Positions 53,001 to 64,000 of a stretch of 64,000 nucleotides of DNA are shown one piece after another (within the stretch, counting starts at the first letter, position 1; each line of letters opens with the position of its first letter). The translations under genes were made by a program, and so were the position numbers. The notes under the pieces are model-generated. The model was not told where the DNA came from. It saw nothing but the letters and a program-made list of their open reading frames with translations, and did not search any database. Source of the stretch: Prunella strophiata (taxonomy: Eukaryota; Chordata; Aves; Passeriformes; Prunellidae); assembly GCA_036583965.1 (NCBI GenBank), contig JAZBQD010000015.1, positions 26,324,310 through 26,388,309 on the forward strand. Reading direction: 5' to 3'.

Positions 53001-56000
53001 TAATGTGTCTGTGAGAGTCATAGAGGTCATGAAGAAAATAAGAAACATGATAGAGTTACTAGTTTTCTTTTTTTTTGTTTTTAGTCAAAATGGACATCTT
53101 TACAGAATATGAATATGTGGAACTAAATTAAATTTCATGGTTACTGGAAATTCAAATTTAGAAATCAATGAAATCTTCAAAGAAAATGCTCCCACTGAGA
53201 ACTTATTTTATCAATGAATTGTACCTAAATGGTCCTTTTCCATTCTAAAATTCAAGTTGAAGGAGAATCCTTCCTAGGAGTAAAGCATCATGAGCAGAAC
53301 CTGTAAGTTTCCTTAAAAGAGTGCATTAGCTGTTCTGAAAGATAAATAAAATGTTCTTTCCTTGACAGCACCGACCTTCATTTGTGCCATGTCTTGCAAA
53401 ACACAGGGATGGAGGTCTGTATCTTTTGTACTGCACCTAAAAAAATGGAGCATATGCCTGCAAAAACAATGAAATATGTCAAATTGAGGTAATTATAGCT
53501 GTTCCAGAGCCTCAGAAAGTGTGGGCACTGCTGGGTGGGAAATGCTGTGCCTAGAAGAAAAGGCTGGGTGTTTTCTTAGCTTAACCTAAAGTCCTTGATC
53601 TGCTTTGAGACATGGAACAAGACTTGGGAGATTAGCTAGAGGACTTATTTAGACAACAGTGCTAACAGTCTTAACAATGCCAGGTTAGTGGAGCTGGGTG
53701 ATATTTATAGCTCTATCCATGCTGTATCCATGCACCAAGTTCTCTCTTTGGGCAGTCATGGAGGGACATGAATCATACAATTTTACTTTTTGTGCTTTTT
53801 ACTCTTCTAGAAATGCACACAAGATGACAGTTCACAGACATTTGCAGTAGAACAGGAGAATGATTTTACAGATTAACAGGCATCATATAATGTAAATATT
53901 CTTTTTTAAAAGAATAAGCAATGTGATTAGGCAGAAAGAGAGCTCTGTGGTAGTTGAGTCTGTAATGAAGAACAGAGAGATGTTATTAGCTCTTTGATGC
54001 AAAATTATCAAGGAGAGAGATGAAATATTACAGTCACCTTTTTCTTGTGTTGAAATCCCTCACCATAAACAAGTGGTGTACAGGTGGCAGATTTATAAAG
54101 CAAAATTATTTTTAGAAAAGCAAATTTAATAAAGAAAATACATTAATTGAGTTAAGAAGTGTGCAATGGCTCATTTAGCAATATAAAAATCTCAAGTGCA
54201 TACATATGCATGCAATTTTGTTTGTGCAGGTGGAGAATTAATTGCTTTCCTTATGAAGAAAATAATATTCCTGAGGGGAAAATAAATTAAGAAATATAGA
54301 ATGAAGCAAAAGCTGAAGTGACGATTAAATTAAAATATTTTTTGTATTCTTTATATGAATTCAAAGCAGTATCTTTTTTCAATGTAACATGACATATCAA
54401 GCCGTAAGGATGACGGATGGTAGAAGTTACTTTAAAATTTTTACTTTTCATCTCACAGACAAATTCTGAGTTGATTCTTTCAGACTCTAAATAAAGGACA
54501 AAATCTAACCTTGAGCAATGCCCCATTCCTTATGCTTTTGTTCTGTCTTTCACTCTGTCGTGTACTCAACAACAAAGGCAGAGGGTTTTGTTTGTTTTGT
54601 TTTGTGATGTTTTGGGGTTTTGTAGGGGTTTTGTTTGTTGAGTTTTTTTAAGTTTTTTTTTTTTATCTGGGGATAAAGACAGTCCCTAGGAAACAGATGT
54701 CTCTCCCTTCTGTGAGATGGAAGTAAAGGTGAATATATGATTATGTAACCCCTTTCAGTTTGTTTGAGTTAAAAGCCAGTAGAGGGGAGCTGTCTTTCTG
54801 TGTTTCTCTTTGCTCCCTGCTAAGGAAGGATAGAAGGAGACACTGTAAGTCACGAACTTGCTGACACTGTAGGCCTTTAACAGACTATAACACACACTGA
54901 ATGGCAGCACTCTGCTTGAAAAACAGCTGTACACACTGCTTCAATGAGAGGGTAAAACTGCAGGGCCTGGGTTTTCAGCAGCTAAAGGTATCTCCTGCCT
55001 TAACAACAGTAGCCAGTGTATTGAGATTTCTCCATGCCATTCACAAGGAACTGCAACAGCATGGAATCTTCTATGCTAGAGCATATCATGTGCTTGTGTG
55101 AGTTTATGTGTCTTCTCTGCCAAAAGCTTTGGAGGAAATTCTTTAGGGAAACTCTGAGGGGGAATAAACATTTCTATCTACCTTTAACCAACATGGCTCA
55201 GTTTTAGAACTGATTAATGTGACTAAAAGAATCTTTAAAAAAAAATAAAGCAGCTGTGTTTATCTTTTCTAATGTAATAGATTATATTTCCTAGTTTAAT
55301 AGAGTGAATTCATTAGCTATAAAAAATGTCTAATGCTTTAGAATTTGCTGCCTTTCATGTCTTTTCCCATTTGTTTTAGGCAGACATGAACACGTAACTA
55401 CCCCTCATTCAAATAAATTTAATGTTGTGACATAAAGTGACAGAAGTATGTAAGTCCCAAGGTAATGTTCTCCTCAGTCTCCTCTTTCATATTGCCAAGA
55501 TATGAAATAAAAGAAGCTTCCTTACTTCACAGTGTTTAGAAGCATAAAAGGTTAACATAAAGAGAAATCAAAAGAAAAAAAAAAGTTTTCATACTTTTAT
55601 TCCTATTTTTTACCCTGGAACTCCATAGCACACTGCTTCAGGATACTTAGAGGGACAGAAATTATTGTGAATATGATGAAAGAGTGAGTTCTTAAATGCT
55701 GCTTGGAGAAAGGTCTCTGACAGAGGTGTCATTTTAAAATGGTGGCAAAATAACCAAACAATAGAAATACATCAAAACCAGAAAAAGAGCAGAAGAAGAA
55801 ATTTGATACCTTTTTAATCTCTTCAATTACATTTTGTGTTGTTAATATAATGACATGGATAATTTTTGTCATACTTAAAATGTACCTTTTTAACTTTTTC
55901 TAACATTATATACCAGAGACCATTTTATTGTGCATCCTACTGTCAGAGAAATGCAGAGATGAATAGCAGAAATAAATTACTACTTAATGGGAAGCATAAT

Positions 56001-58652
56001 TTCCAGGACCCCGAGTGTATCCAGAAATACTATTTCCCAAAAGAATGCTCAATCTCAAACATTTCACAGAAGGAATAAAGTACATTTGTCTAGAGGCTGG
56101 GCTGTGATATTTACCCATGACATTTCCCTGGTAAATTGAGTTGGAATATATTTCCAAGGTAAGGTAGCATTTCAGTTTTGTTTGATGTGTAAACATATTG
56201 ACATAAAACATATTCACCTCAGTTTTAAGCAAATTCCATGTCCTAGAGTCTGTCTGAGACTGCAGGAAATGAGTTGTACAAACATTCACAGCTCCTAAAT
56301 ACAGTGCATGTGCAGAGTTTGGGGCTAGACAAGCAGGTTACAAATGCTGGTGAATAGTAAAGGAGAAAGACAGTTTTTATCACCTTGGGATCTAAAATCA
56401 AGTTATATCTCCATTGGAAGTTAGAGGGAAGTTTTTCAAAGTTGAAAACTGAAAGGAATACCTAGATGTTTTAGTGACTAATTGATTCTGGGCTTTTGTA
56501 ATTTATTTCTATCACAGGAAAAATTAGCAAAAGCACTGTATAGGAAAGGTGCTTGGGAGGATTTGGAATAAGATACCCAGGAAAACTCTAGTCCCAGTTA
56601 CACACAACTTGCTTACCTCAGCTTTGCAAATCTTCACAAGTTTAAAGCTAATTATAACCATGTCAAAATGCAAGAAATTAAATCAAGACTTTAGATTGAC
56701 TGCCAAAGCAGGCAATTAAATCCCTGAAAATGCTTATGGCAGCAGTTTTTCTCAAACTCACGTTCCCAGTAGGCATTATCAAAGAGAGATGGTTTTTCCA
56801 AGTTCATTTAAAAACACGTTGGTTATGACATACATAGCACAACATACCCAAATAGTTCAAAATTTAGAATGTTTGTTTCCAGGGATAAGGTACCTACCAC
56901 CTTGCTGGTTCCTCGTTAATAAGTTCCCTTCAGTCTGAATATCAAGTTTGACCTTTTGTCCTTTTCTTCTGAAATGCTTGATATTTCCTGGATTTGTACT
57001 GGGAGTCTGGATACTTTGAGTTGCTCTGCCAAGTACCTGGAAAACTAGAAGTGAAGCTGGACAAAGCCTCACACAATTTGAAATGCTCCAAAATCTTCAT
57101 TCAATCCCAGTTCAGGAAAGGAAAGTTTCGGAGAGATGAAGCTGATCCTTGACCTTAGTTCAGCATGTTAGTCCTCAGCAAAGAAACATACGTGTCCCTT
57201 TCTCTCCCCATTCCCAGCATGGAGCTGCTCCATGGTGGAGCTGCTCTACCCCACACTATCCTAAGCTAGCAGGGTCTCTGTGAGGTTGTGTATGCTGCTG
57301 CAGTTTCAGCTGAACATGGAAAATACTCTGGTTTTTGAGGAGAATGTAAAAAAATATGGTTCTATAATATGTCCATGTCTAAGGAGAGAGTAGGGGTGGT
57401 TGCTCAGGGCTGCCTGTCCCCATTCATTGGTACTGAGGCTTTGTTGTGACACTTCAGCATGACTGTGCAAGGTGGATCCTACATTTAAAGCACAAGAGGT
57501 GTCCTGTTTGCCTCTCCCTCCTCTTATGGCATTTGCAGATGGCTATTCCTAACAGAAGGATCAGTCCTGAGTGAATGGAGGTGATTGTTCTGGGGAAGGT
57601 GCTCTGGCTAGAGAGGAGAAAGGAAGGCTTAGGACATGTGTTTGCATTTACCCTACTGACCATCTCAAAGTGGGTATCGCCTAAGCAAGCCACCCAATCC
57701 CATCCAAGGGCACCTGATGCAGCACAGTGAGCTGCAGCTCTGACTGGGCCAGAGCTGTTCATCAGATCTAAGCCCTAACTCTATCCACAAACTCATTTCC
57801 AGAGCTCAGTGTTTAGGATATTTAAAAAATAAATAAAATTAAAGGAATCGTTCAATACGCAAAGCAAACACAAGGTAGCAGTGGCACCATATCTTGCTGG
57901 GATGGCACCACATCTTCCTCTCTGTGGAGAAGGAAGCCACAAGGGGCACTGGAGCATCACTTTCCTCTGTGGAGCTGTGAAGGTGCTGATGGGGCCAAAA
58001 ACTTCTAACCTCTTTCCTACTATGTCATGGGCACGTTTTGCAGTTGAGGAGAAATTGGTAGTGCACTGGTGTCATTATGATTCTTCACTAGACATAAAAA
58101 TGAGGCAAACCCCAAAACACTGAGCACTTGAAATGGCATGGCTTTCAGTGGGTTTACTTTTTTTTTATTGCAAATGTTTCTGCCTGATGGAACCCTTGGC
58201 AGCCCCAAGGAAAGTTGTTTTAAGATCCTTGCAACTAGACTGCAAGCAGAAACTCCAGGATATGCTTTGAGTGTGCCTGTGCCTGGGCATCTTCAACTCA
58301 AATCCCACAACAGACATGTTCATATAATTTGTAAAACCTTTGAGCTACCTCATCAGCACTTTCTGTGCTCAGCAGAATAGAAATTCAAATCTTTCAGAGG
58401 ATTTTCTTTACAAGGTTTATGAAAATATGAAGAACAGCCAATCCCTCTGTGCTACATTTGTTGATGGAACATTGTTCTCCTACTGACTGGAGCTTGAATT
58501 AAACCTGATTACTAAATTAAATTTACATTTTGTATTTGACAGTTTCTGATAATGGATGTCTTCATGTTAAATCTCCTAATATTAAAGCAAATAGGACAAA
58601 TTCACCATGGTGAAAATTCAAGCCTTTACTTGAAAACAACAAAGATCAAATA

Positions 58653-60446
58653 CTCCTTCCTTCCTTCCTTCCTTCCTTCCTTCCTTCCTTCCTTCCTTCC
58701 TTCTTCCTTCCTTCCTTCCTTCCTTCCTTCCTTCCTTCCTTCCTTCCTTCTTCCTTCCTTCCTTCCTTCCTTCCTTCCTTCCTTCCTTCCTTCCTTCCTT
58801 CCTTCCTTCCTTCCTCCTTCCTTCCTTCCTTCTTCCTTCCTTCCTTCCTTCTTCCTTCCTTCCTTCTTCCTTCCTTCCTTCTTCCTTCCTTCCTTCCTTC
58901 CTTCCTTCCTTCCTTCCTTCCTTCCTTCCTTCCTTCCTTCCTTCCTTCCTTCCTTCCTTCCTTCCTTCCTTCCTTCCTCCTTCCTTCCTTCCTCCTTCCT
59001 TCCTTCCTTCTTCCTTCCTTCCTTCCTTCCTTCCTTCCTTCCTTCCTTCCTTCCTTCCTTCCTTCCTTCCTTCCTTCCTTCCTTCCTTCCTTCCTTCCTT
59101 CCTTCCTTCTTCCTTCCTTCCTTCCTTCCTTCCTTCCTTCCTTCCTTCCTTCCTTCCTTCCTTCCTTCTTCCTTCCTTCCTTCTTCCTTCCTTCCTTCCT
59201 TCCTTCCTTCTTCCTTCCTTCCTTCTTCCTTCCTTCCTTCTTCCTTCCTTCCTTCCTTCCTTCCTTCCTTCCTTCCTTCCTTCCTTCTTCCTTCCTTCCT
59301 TCCTTCCTTCCTTCCTTCTTCCTTCCTTCCTTCCTTCCTTCCTTCCTTCCTTCCTTCCTTCTTCCTTCCTTCCTTCCTTCCTTCCTTCTTCCTTCCTTCC
59401 TTCTTCCTTCCTTCCTTCTTCCTTCCTTCCTTCCTTCCTTCCTTCCTTCCTTCCTTCCTTCCTTCCTTCTTCCTTCCTTCCTTCTTCCTTCCTTCCTTCC
59501 TTCCTTCCTTCCTTCTTCCTTCCTTCCTTCCTTCCTTCCTTCCTCCTTCCTTCCTTCCTTCCTTCCTTCCTTCCTTCCTTCCTTCCTTCCTTCCTTCCTT
59601 CCTTCCTTCCTTCCTCCTTCCTTCCTTCCTCCTTCCTTCCTTCCTTCTTCCTTCCTTCCTTCTTCCTTCCTTCCTTCTTCCTTCCTTCCTTCCTTCCTTC
59701 CTTCTTCCTTCCTTCCTTCTTCCTTCCTTCCTTCTTCCTTCCTTCCTTCCTTCCTTCCTTCCTTCTTCCTTCCTTCCTTCCTTCCTTCCTTCCTTCCTTC
59801 CTTCCTTCCTTCCTTCCTTCCTTCTTCCTTCCTTCCTTCTTCCTTCCTTCCTTCTTCCTTCCTTCCTTCCTTCCTTCCTTCCTTCTTCCTTCCTTCCTTC
59901 CTCCTTCCTTCCTTCCTTCCTTCCTTCCTTCCTTCCTTCCTTCCTTCTTCCTTCCTTCCTTCCTTCCTCCTTCCTTCCTTCCTTCCTTCCTTCCTTCCTT
60001 CCTTCTTCCTTCCTTCCTTCTTCCTTCCTTCCTTCTTCCTTCCTTCCTTCTTCCTTCCTTCCTTCTTCCTTCCTTCCTTCCTTCCTTCCTTCCTTCCTTC
60101 CTTCCTTCTTCCTTCCTTCCTTCCTCCTTCCTTCCTTCCTTCCTCCTTCCTTCCTTCCTTCTTCCTTCCTTCCTTCCTTCCTTCCTTCCTTCCTTCTTCC
60201 TTCCTTCCTTCTTCCTTCCTTCCTTCCTTCCTTCCTTCCTTCCTTCCTTCCTTCCTTCCTTCCTTCCTTCCTTCCTTCCTTCTTCCTTCCTTCCTTCTTC
60301 CTTCCTTCCTTCCTTCCTTCCTTCCTTCCTTCCTCCTTCCTTCCTTCCTTCCTTCCTTCCTCCTTCCTTCCTTCCTTCCTTCCTTCCTTCCTCCTTCCTT
60401 CCTTCCTTCCTTCCTTCCTTCCTTCCTCCTTCCTTCCTTCCTTCCT
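58653..60446. repeat. (TTCC)n microsatellite, ~1.8 kb, interrupted by single-base losses
   Basis: Pure pyrimidine on the plus strand. The repeat unit is TTCC. The many interruptions appear to be losses of one base from a CC or TT pair (CTTCTTCC or CCTCC contexts). I saw no clear base substitution in the array. Frames of several hundred codons on both strands encode only FLPS-type or GRKE-type repeats and are by-products of the array. Confidence 0.97.
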
Positions 60447-60449
60447 GAA

Positions 60450-61154
60450 AGGAAGGAAGGAAGGAAGGAAGGAAGGAAGGAAGGAAGGAAGGAAGGAAGG
60501 AAGGAAGGAAGGAAGGAAGGAAGGAAGGAAGGAAGGAAGGAAGGAAGGAAGGAAGGAAGGAAGGAAGGAAGGAAGGAAGGAAGGAAGGAAGGAAGGAAGG
60601 AAGGAAGGAAGGAAGGAAGGAAGGAAGGAAGGAAGGAAGGAAGGAAGGAAGGAAGGAAGGAAGGAAGGAAGGAAGGAAGGAAGGAAGGAAGGAAGGAAGG
60701 AAGGAAGGAAGGAAGGAAGGAAGGAAGGAAGGAAGGAAGGAAGGAAGGAAGGAAGGAAGGAAGGAAGGAAGGAAGGAAGGAAGGAAGGAAGGAAGGAAGG
60801 AAGGAAGGAAGGAAGGAAGGAAGGAAGGAAGGAAGGAAGGAAGGAAGGAAGGAAGGAAGGAAGGAAGGAAGGAAGGAAGGAAGGAAGGAAGGAAGGAAGG
60901 AAGGAAGGAAGGAAGGAAGGAAGGAAGGAAGGAAGGAAGGAAGGAAGGAAGGAAGGAAGGAAGGAAGGAAGGAAGGAAGGAAGGAAGGAAGGAAGGAAGG
61001 AAGGAAGGAAGGAAGGAAGGAAGGAAGGAAGGAAGGAAGGAAGGAAGGAAGGAAGGAAGGAAGGAAGGAAGGAAGGAAGGAAGGAAGGAAGGAAGGAAGG
61101 AAGGAAGGAAGGAAGGAAGGAAGGAAGGAAGGAAGGAAGGAAGGAAGGAAGGAA
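60450..61154. repeat. (GGAA)176 microsatellite, uninterrupted, inverted relative to the left array
   Basis: One A, then exactly 176 GGAA units (60451-61154, 704 bp) with no interruption. It is the reverse complement of the preceding array. The junction CTTCCT-GAA-AGGAAG (60441-60455) is a palindrome centre: 20-bp arms match exactly before the first one-base slip on the left side. Confidence 0.97.
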
Positions 61155-61189
61155 GAAGACTGCAGTGCAGCGCACTTCGTCCTTCTTCC
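61151..61189. repeat. Quasi-palindrome at the right end of the GGAA block
   Basis: GGAAGAAGAC (61151-61160) pairs with GTCCTTCTTCC (61179-61189) apart from one extra base. Inside, AGTGC (61164-61168) pairs exactly with GCACT (61172-61176) around AGC. It is the switch point from purine block back to pyrimidine-rich sequence. Confidence 0.85.
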
Positions 61190-61262
61190 TAAGCCTTCCT
61201 TCCTTCTTCCTTCTTTCCTTACTTCTACTTCCTTCCCTCCTTCCTCCTCTTCCTTCCTTCCT
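61190..61262. repeat. Degenerate TTCC-rich remnant
   Basis: Pyrimidine-rich again (CCTTCCTTCCTTCTTCCTTC, later CTACTTCCTTCCCTCC) and ending at CTTCCTGACAGG. Unlike the two arrays it carries true substitutions (A interruptions), so it looks like older flanking repeat. Confidence 0.85.
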
Positions 61263-64000
61263 GACAGGTTGATATGAAGTGGTGAGCAGCCCTCAACTAC
61301 TTTAAGTGAAGAGAGTGACATTCAGAGCAGCACTGCTTTTGGGTAAAATTGCCTTTCATACAAGCTGGATTTTAGCTTGTAAAACTATATTTTTGAAAAA
61401 TAAGATTGCCTGCCAGCTAACACTCATATTTTTACATATAATGCATGCTAGAAACTAGGTCTTTCTTCATGCTCCCTCCAATTTTAAAAGCAGCTGTTAA
61501 ATTTGTCAGTCCTGGAACAAGGGATTAAAGAGAAATTGTGAGGGCACAAAGGGCCTGTGAAATGTGTTGATTAATGTGAGTTCTGTCCATGGAACAGGGA
61601 CAACAACATGGTCTAGCCTTGTCACATCAGGATAATGCACAGAGGGTTCAGACACTAGTCATTTCAGCCTTTACTCTGGCTACTGATATCTTAATCATTG
61701 CTGCTAATTATGGCTTTGCATTATGTTTATCAGCCCATGATAAGTGGAATAAACAGGCCATGTTCCCTTTCATAAGCCCTCACAGAGCCTTCAAAAGTAA
61801 CTTTCGATTGCCAGTGATCTGAAAAAGATCAAAGCAAAGTCCTAGAAGCAATGGAAGGTAAGTCCTGAGATCCTTTCTCACACACAGCCCTTTTGTATGG
61901 GTTTGAGATTCCTCCAGTCAACTCTACTTTTTCCAGATGTCCACTGGGCCATTCCTCCCAGAGCAAAGACTGAAATCCAAAGCCAGCACACCAGTGCTGT
62001 GCTTGAAAGGACAGATCTAGGTCAGTGGGTAAAAAAAGACTTTTACACGTATAGATGTTTTTCAGTCCAACAAGGATCTTCAAAGAGATGTGAAAGGCAG
62101 AAAAAAAAGTACAGAGATCATGAAAAATGAGATTTTAAATCCTTCTTTTGACTTGCATCTGATTTGCTCTGAGGGAAGCAGTAATGTGGTTGTTTTGTTT
62201 GGCACAGAAGTTCTCAGCCTCTTTTGTACCTGGAACCTCTTTTCCTGTCCTAGCCAGGTTAAATACCAGCATGACCAGGAAGGTAAAGTTATAATCAAGT
62301 TCCTTCTAATCTGGAGAACAATTATTTTCATCTTGAATCAGTTTTCCTTATTATTAAAACACTTTGGTTTTCTACAATATTGTGGATCTGAGTGACTCCT
62401 TACAAGGTCATATAGGTCACACATTACTTGTCTGACAAAGAGCCAAACTGTGGAGAAAAAACATGTAGAAGGGCTGTCAGTTTGCTGCCCAAAGGATTGC
62501 TGTAGATCCTTATCTGAAAACTTTCCTTGTTTCCCTTTGCAAACTCAGATTCTTGATAAGCAAGCAAGTAAACTGCAGGTAAGGGAATAGTCACATTTAG
62601 CTAGGAGGTTCTTGGTGATTCCCATGAGAAGCTGTTCTGTGCTGCAGCTGCTGCAGTACTGAGAACAGTAAATAATGTCAATTTTAGCTTATTGGAATGG
62701 GATTATCATACAAGAACAGGCTGTGAGAAAAATAGAGCTGGTAGATGCCAAGGAGTACTCTCCTAATAAAAGTATTTGAACACACAGAAGAAATGGCTGA
62801 GGTTTACAGAAAGCCAAGGATAGACAGTGAGGCCAAATATGTCTCCTGACAGATCAGAGTCTGGATTAGAAATGTCCTATGGAGCTAAAACATCTGGGAG
62901 AAGAAAAACTGAGTGGGGGTGTTGCTGTCAGCTGTGTGTCACTTGCTGCAGAGAGCAAAACCCCAGAGCTGCTTCTGGGGAGGAACTGAACAGCAGACTG
63001 TGCACAGAGTGGGATGGGAAAACACAGGAGACAAATGCTGGATCATTGATTTGAACTGTAAATGGCCAAAATGGATTAACAGAGTGCTGAGTTTCCCACA
63101 GGCCCTGGACTGACAATTGCAGGAGCTAGTGCAAAGCCAATAAGTGCTCACCCTTCGGGCAGGGTGTGAAGGAGGACTCCCTGAACCATGACCACTGCAC
63201 CCTCCCAAGGCACTGGGGACTCTGTGGCATTCAGTGACAGAGCAAGCTGCTGTAGAAGCAGTTATCAGTGCTGGGGTGGATGGTAGGACAGTACAGGTTT
63301 TCATTGCAAGGACGCTGCTCTAGGATATTGATGGAATATTGTTTCTTGGATTTTTCTGTCATCCCATCAAAACCATGTGTACATGCATTGTTAGTCAAGG
63401 GCCAGCTTTTTATATGTGATCATTTTAAAGTTAAATTGAAAATCTTAAAGCACTACAAACTAGTGTATAGGATATCAAAGCCTAGAGTTCAGCACACACA
63501 TGTTAATGCCTACTTTAGGCAGTGAAGTACTTAGGATTTTATTTCACTGCCAAAAAATGCTGTTAAAACAACAATCTGTGGGCTCAGCAGTAAGGTAAGA
63601 ATCAATATTAGAAATATGTCAATTCAACATGGTAATGAAAATGGGGCATAATTAAAACCCATTCTGAATGCCTGGTTTGTTTTTGTTTGGTTTGGGGCAT
63701 TGATTTCTTAATTACATTGTCATCTCTGCACTTTTACTCCAGTACTTATGTTGTCTTACCTCTCTGTTATTTCTGGAAAGTTTCAGTCAATAACAATAGA
63801 TTACTAGAAGCCTTTAAATTGTACTTTCCCCTCCACCCCATAAAGGGGAAAATTTTATCCACAAGCAAATATTCCAGCTTTGTCAAGCTCAAACACGATT
63901 TTTGGATCATGGTGTAGCACACACAACATATGTCACTTGTTTTGGAGTGAAATGTCACCATGCAGAACTTTGCACTTCACTTAACTGTCTTCAGCAGTAG
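61263..64000. other. Intergenic, no gene recognised
   Basis: About 2.7 kb. A GC-richer stretch (about 62,860-63,290) holds overlapping short frames on both strands without family similarity. I saw no CR1 terminus, tRNA, or paired splice sites. Confidence 0.55.

Larger units (their letters stand above)
39375..58652. other. Intergenic, no gene recognised
   Basis: About 19 kb of mostly AT-rich sequence. I examined the longer frames: minus 46,647-47,090 (147 codons), minus 50,896-51,285 (129), plus 51,080-51,304, and minus 57,454-57,762. None has a family motif, and no flanking splice sites join any of them into a gene. The region contains an A22 tract (43727-43748), a TA-rich patch (about 43,451-43,511) and a small exact dyad (49996-50015). 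Confidence 0.55.

Noticed and set aside
58552..61321. Three overlapping open frames of 849-906 codons
   Set aside because: They exist on both strands because the TTCC/GGAA unit never makes a stop in any frame. The products are pure FLPS and GRKE repeats with no domain, so they are artefacts of the microsatellite.
62828..63304. Overlapping frames in the GC-richer patch near the right end
   Set aside because: Frames on both strands with no motif. A solo LTR was considered, but I could not identify matching termini or flanking duplications.

Overview
The window looks like vertebrate nuclear DNA, almost certainly from a bird. It is AT-rich and CpG-poor. The only dispersed repeats I recognise are 5'-truncated CR1 LINE fragments, the dominant retroposons of bird genomes. 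The one gene I could identify is split by kilobase-scale introns with consensus splice sites. I saw no bacterial-style gene packing, rRNA, tRNA or CRISPR array.

Positions 1-12,329 hold the 5' half of a V-type proton ATPase subunit d gene on the minus strand, best assigned as ATP6V0D2. Four coding exons can be read directly: 12200-12329, 5169-5340, 3114-3292 and 263-342. They join in frame (130+172+179+80 = 561 nt) to give residues 1-187 of a family protein of about 350 residues. The remaining exons lie beyond the left edge. Introns 1-3 have GT-AG borders. Intron 4 starts with a non-canonical GC donor. Intron 1 holds a ~1 kb CR1 copy and intron 3 a short one.

Positions 12,330 to about 58,650 read as a gene desert. 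I found no convincing coding exon, only a possible promoter-proximal segment of ATP6V0D2, three more CR1 fragments, short homopolymers and microsatellites, and a few exact inverted or tandem repeats. In human the locus upstream of ATP6V0D2 is PSKH2 (from memory), and I found no trace of that kinase here.

Positions 58,653-61,262 hold the most striking structure: a ~1.8 kb (TTCC)n array that flips into 176 uninterrupted GGAA units, then returns through a small hairpin to degenerate TTCC-rich sequence. It is a giant imperfect palindrome. It is either a real fold-back or inversion in a microsatellite, or an assembly artefact; the error pattern favours at least some artefact. The very long reading frames across it (up to 906 codons) are repeat translations, not genes. 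From 61,263 to the end I recognise nothing specific.

I did not find a clearly novel multi-gene system. The points most worth checking are the palindromic microsatellite, the GC donor, the paralogue-mosaic look of the subunit d protein, and an exact 13-bp-arm hairpin at 30.3 kb.
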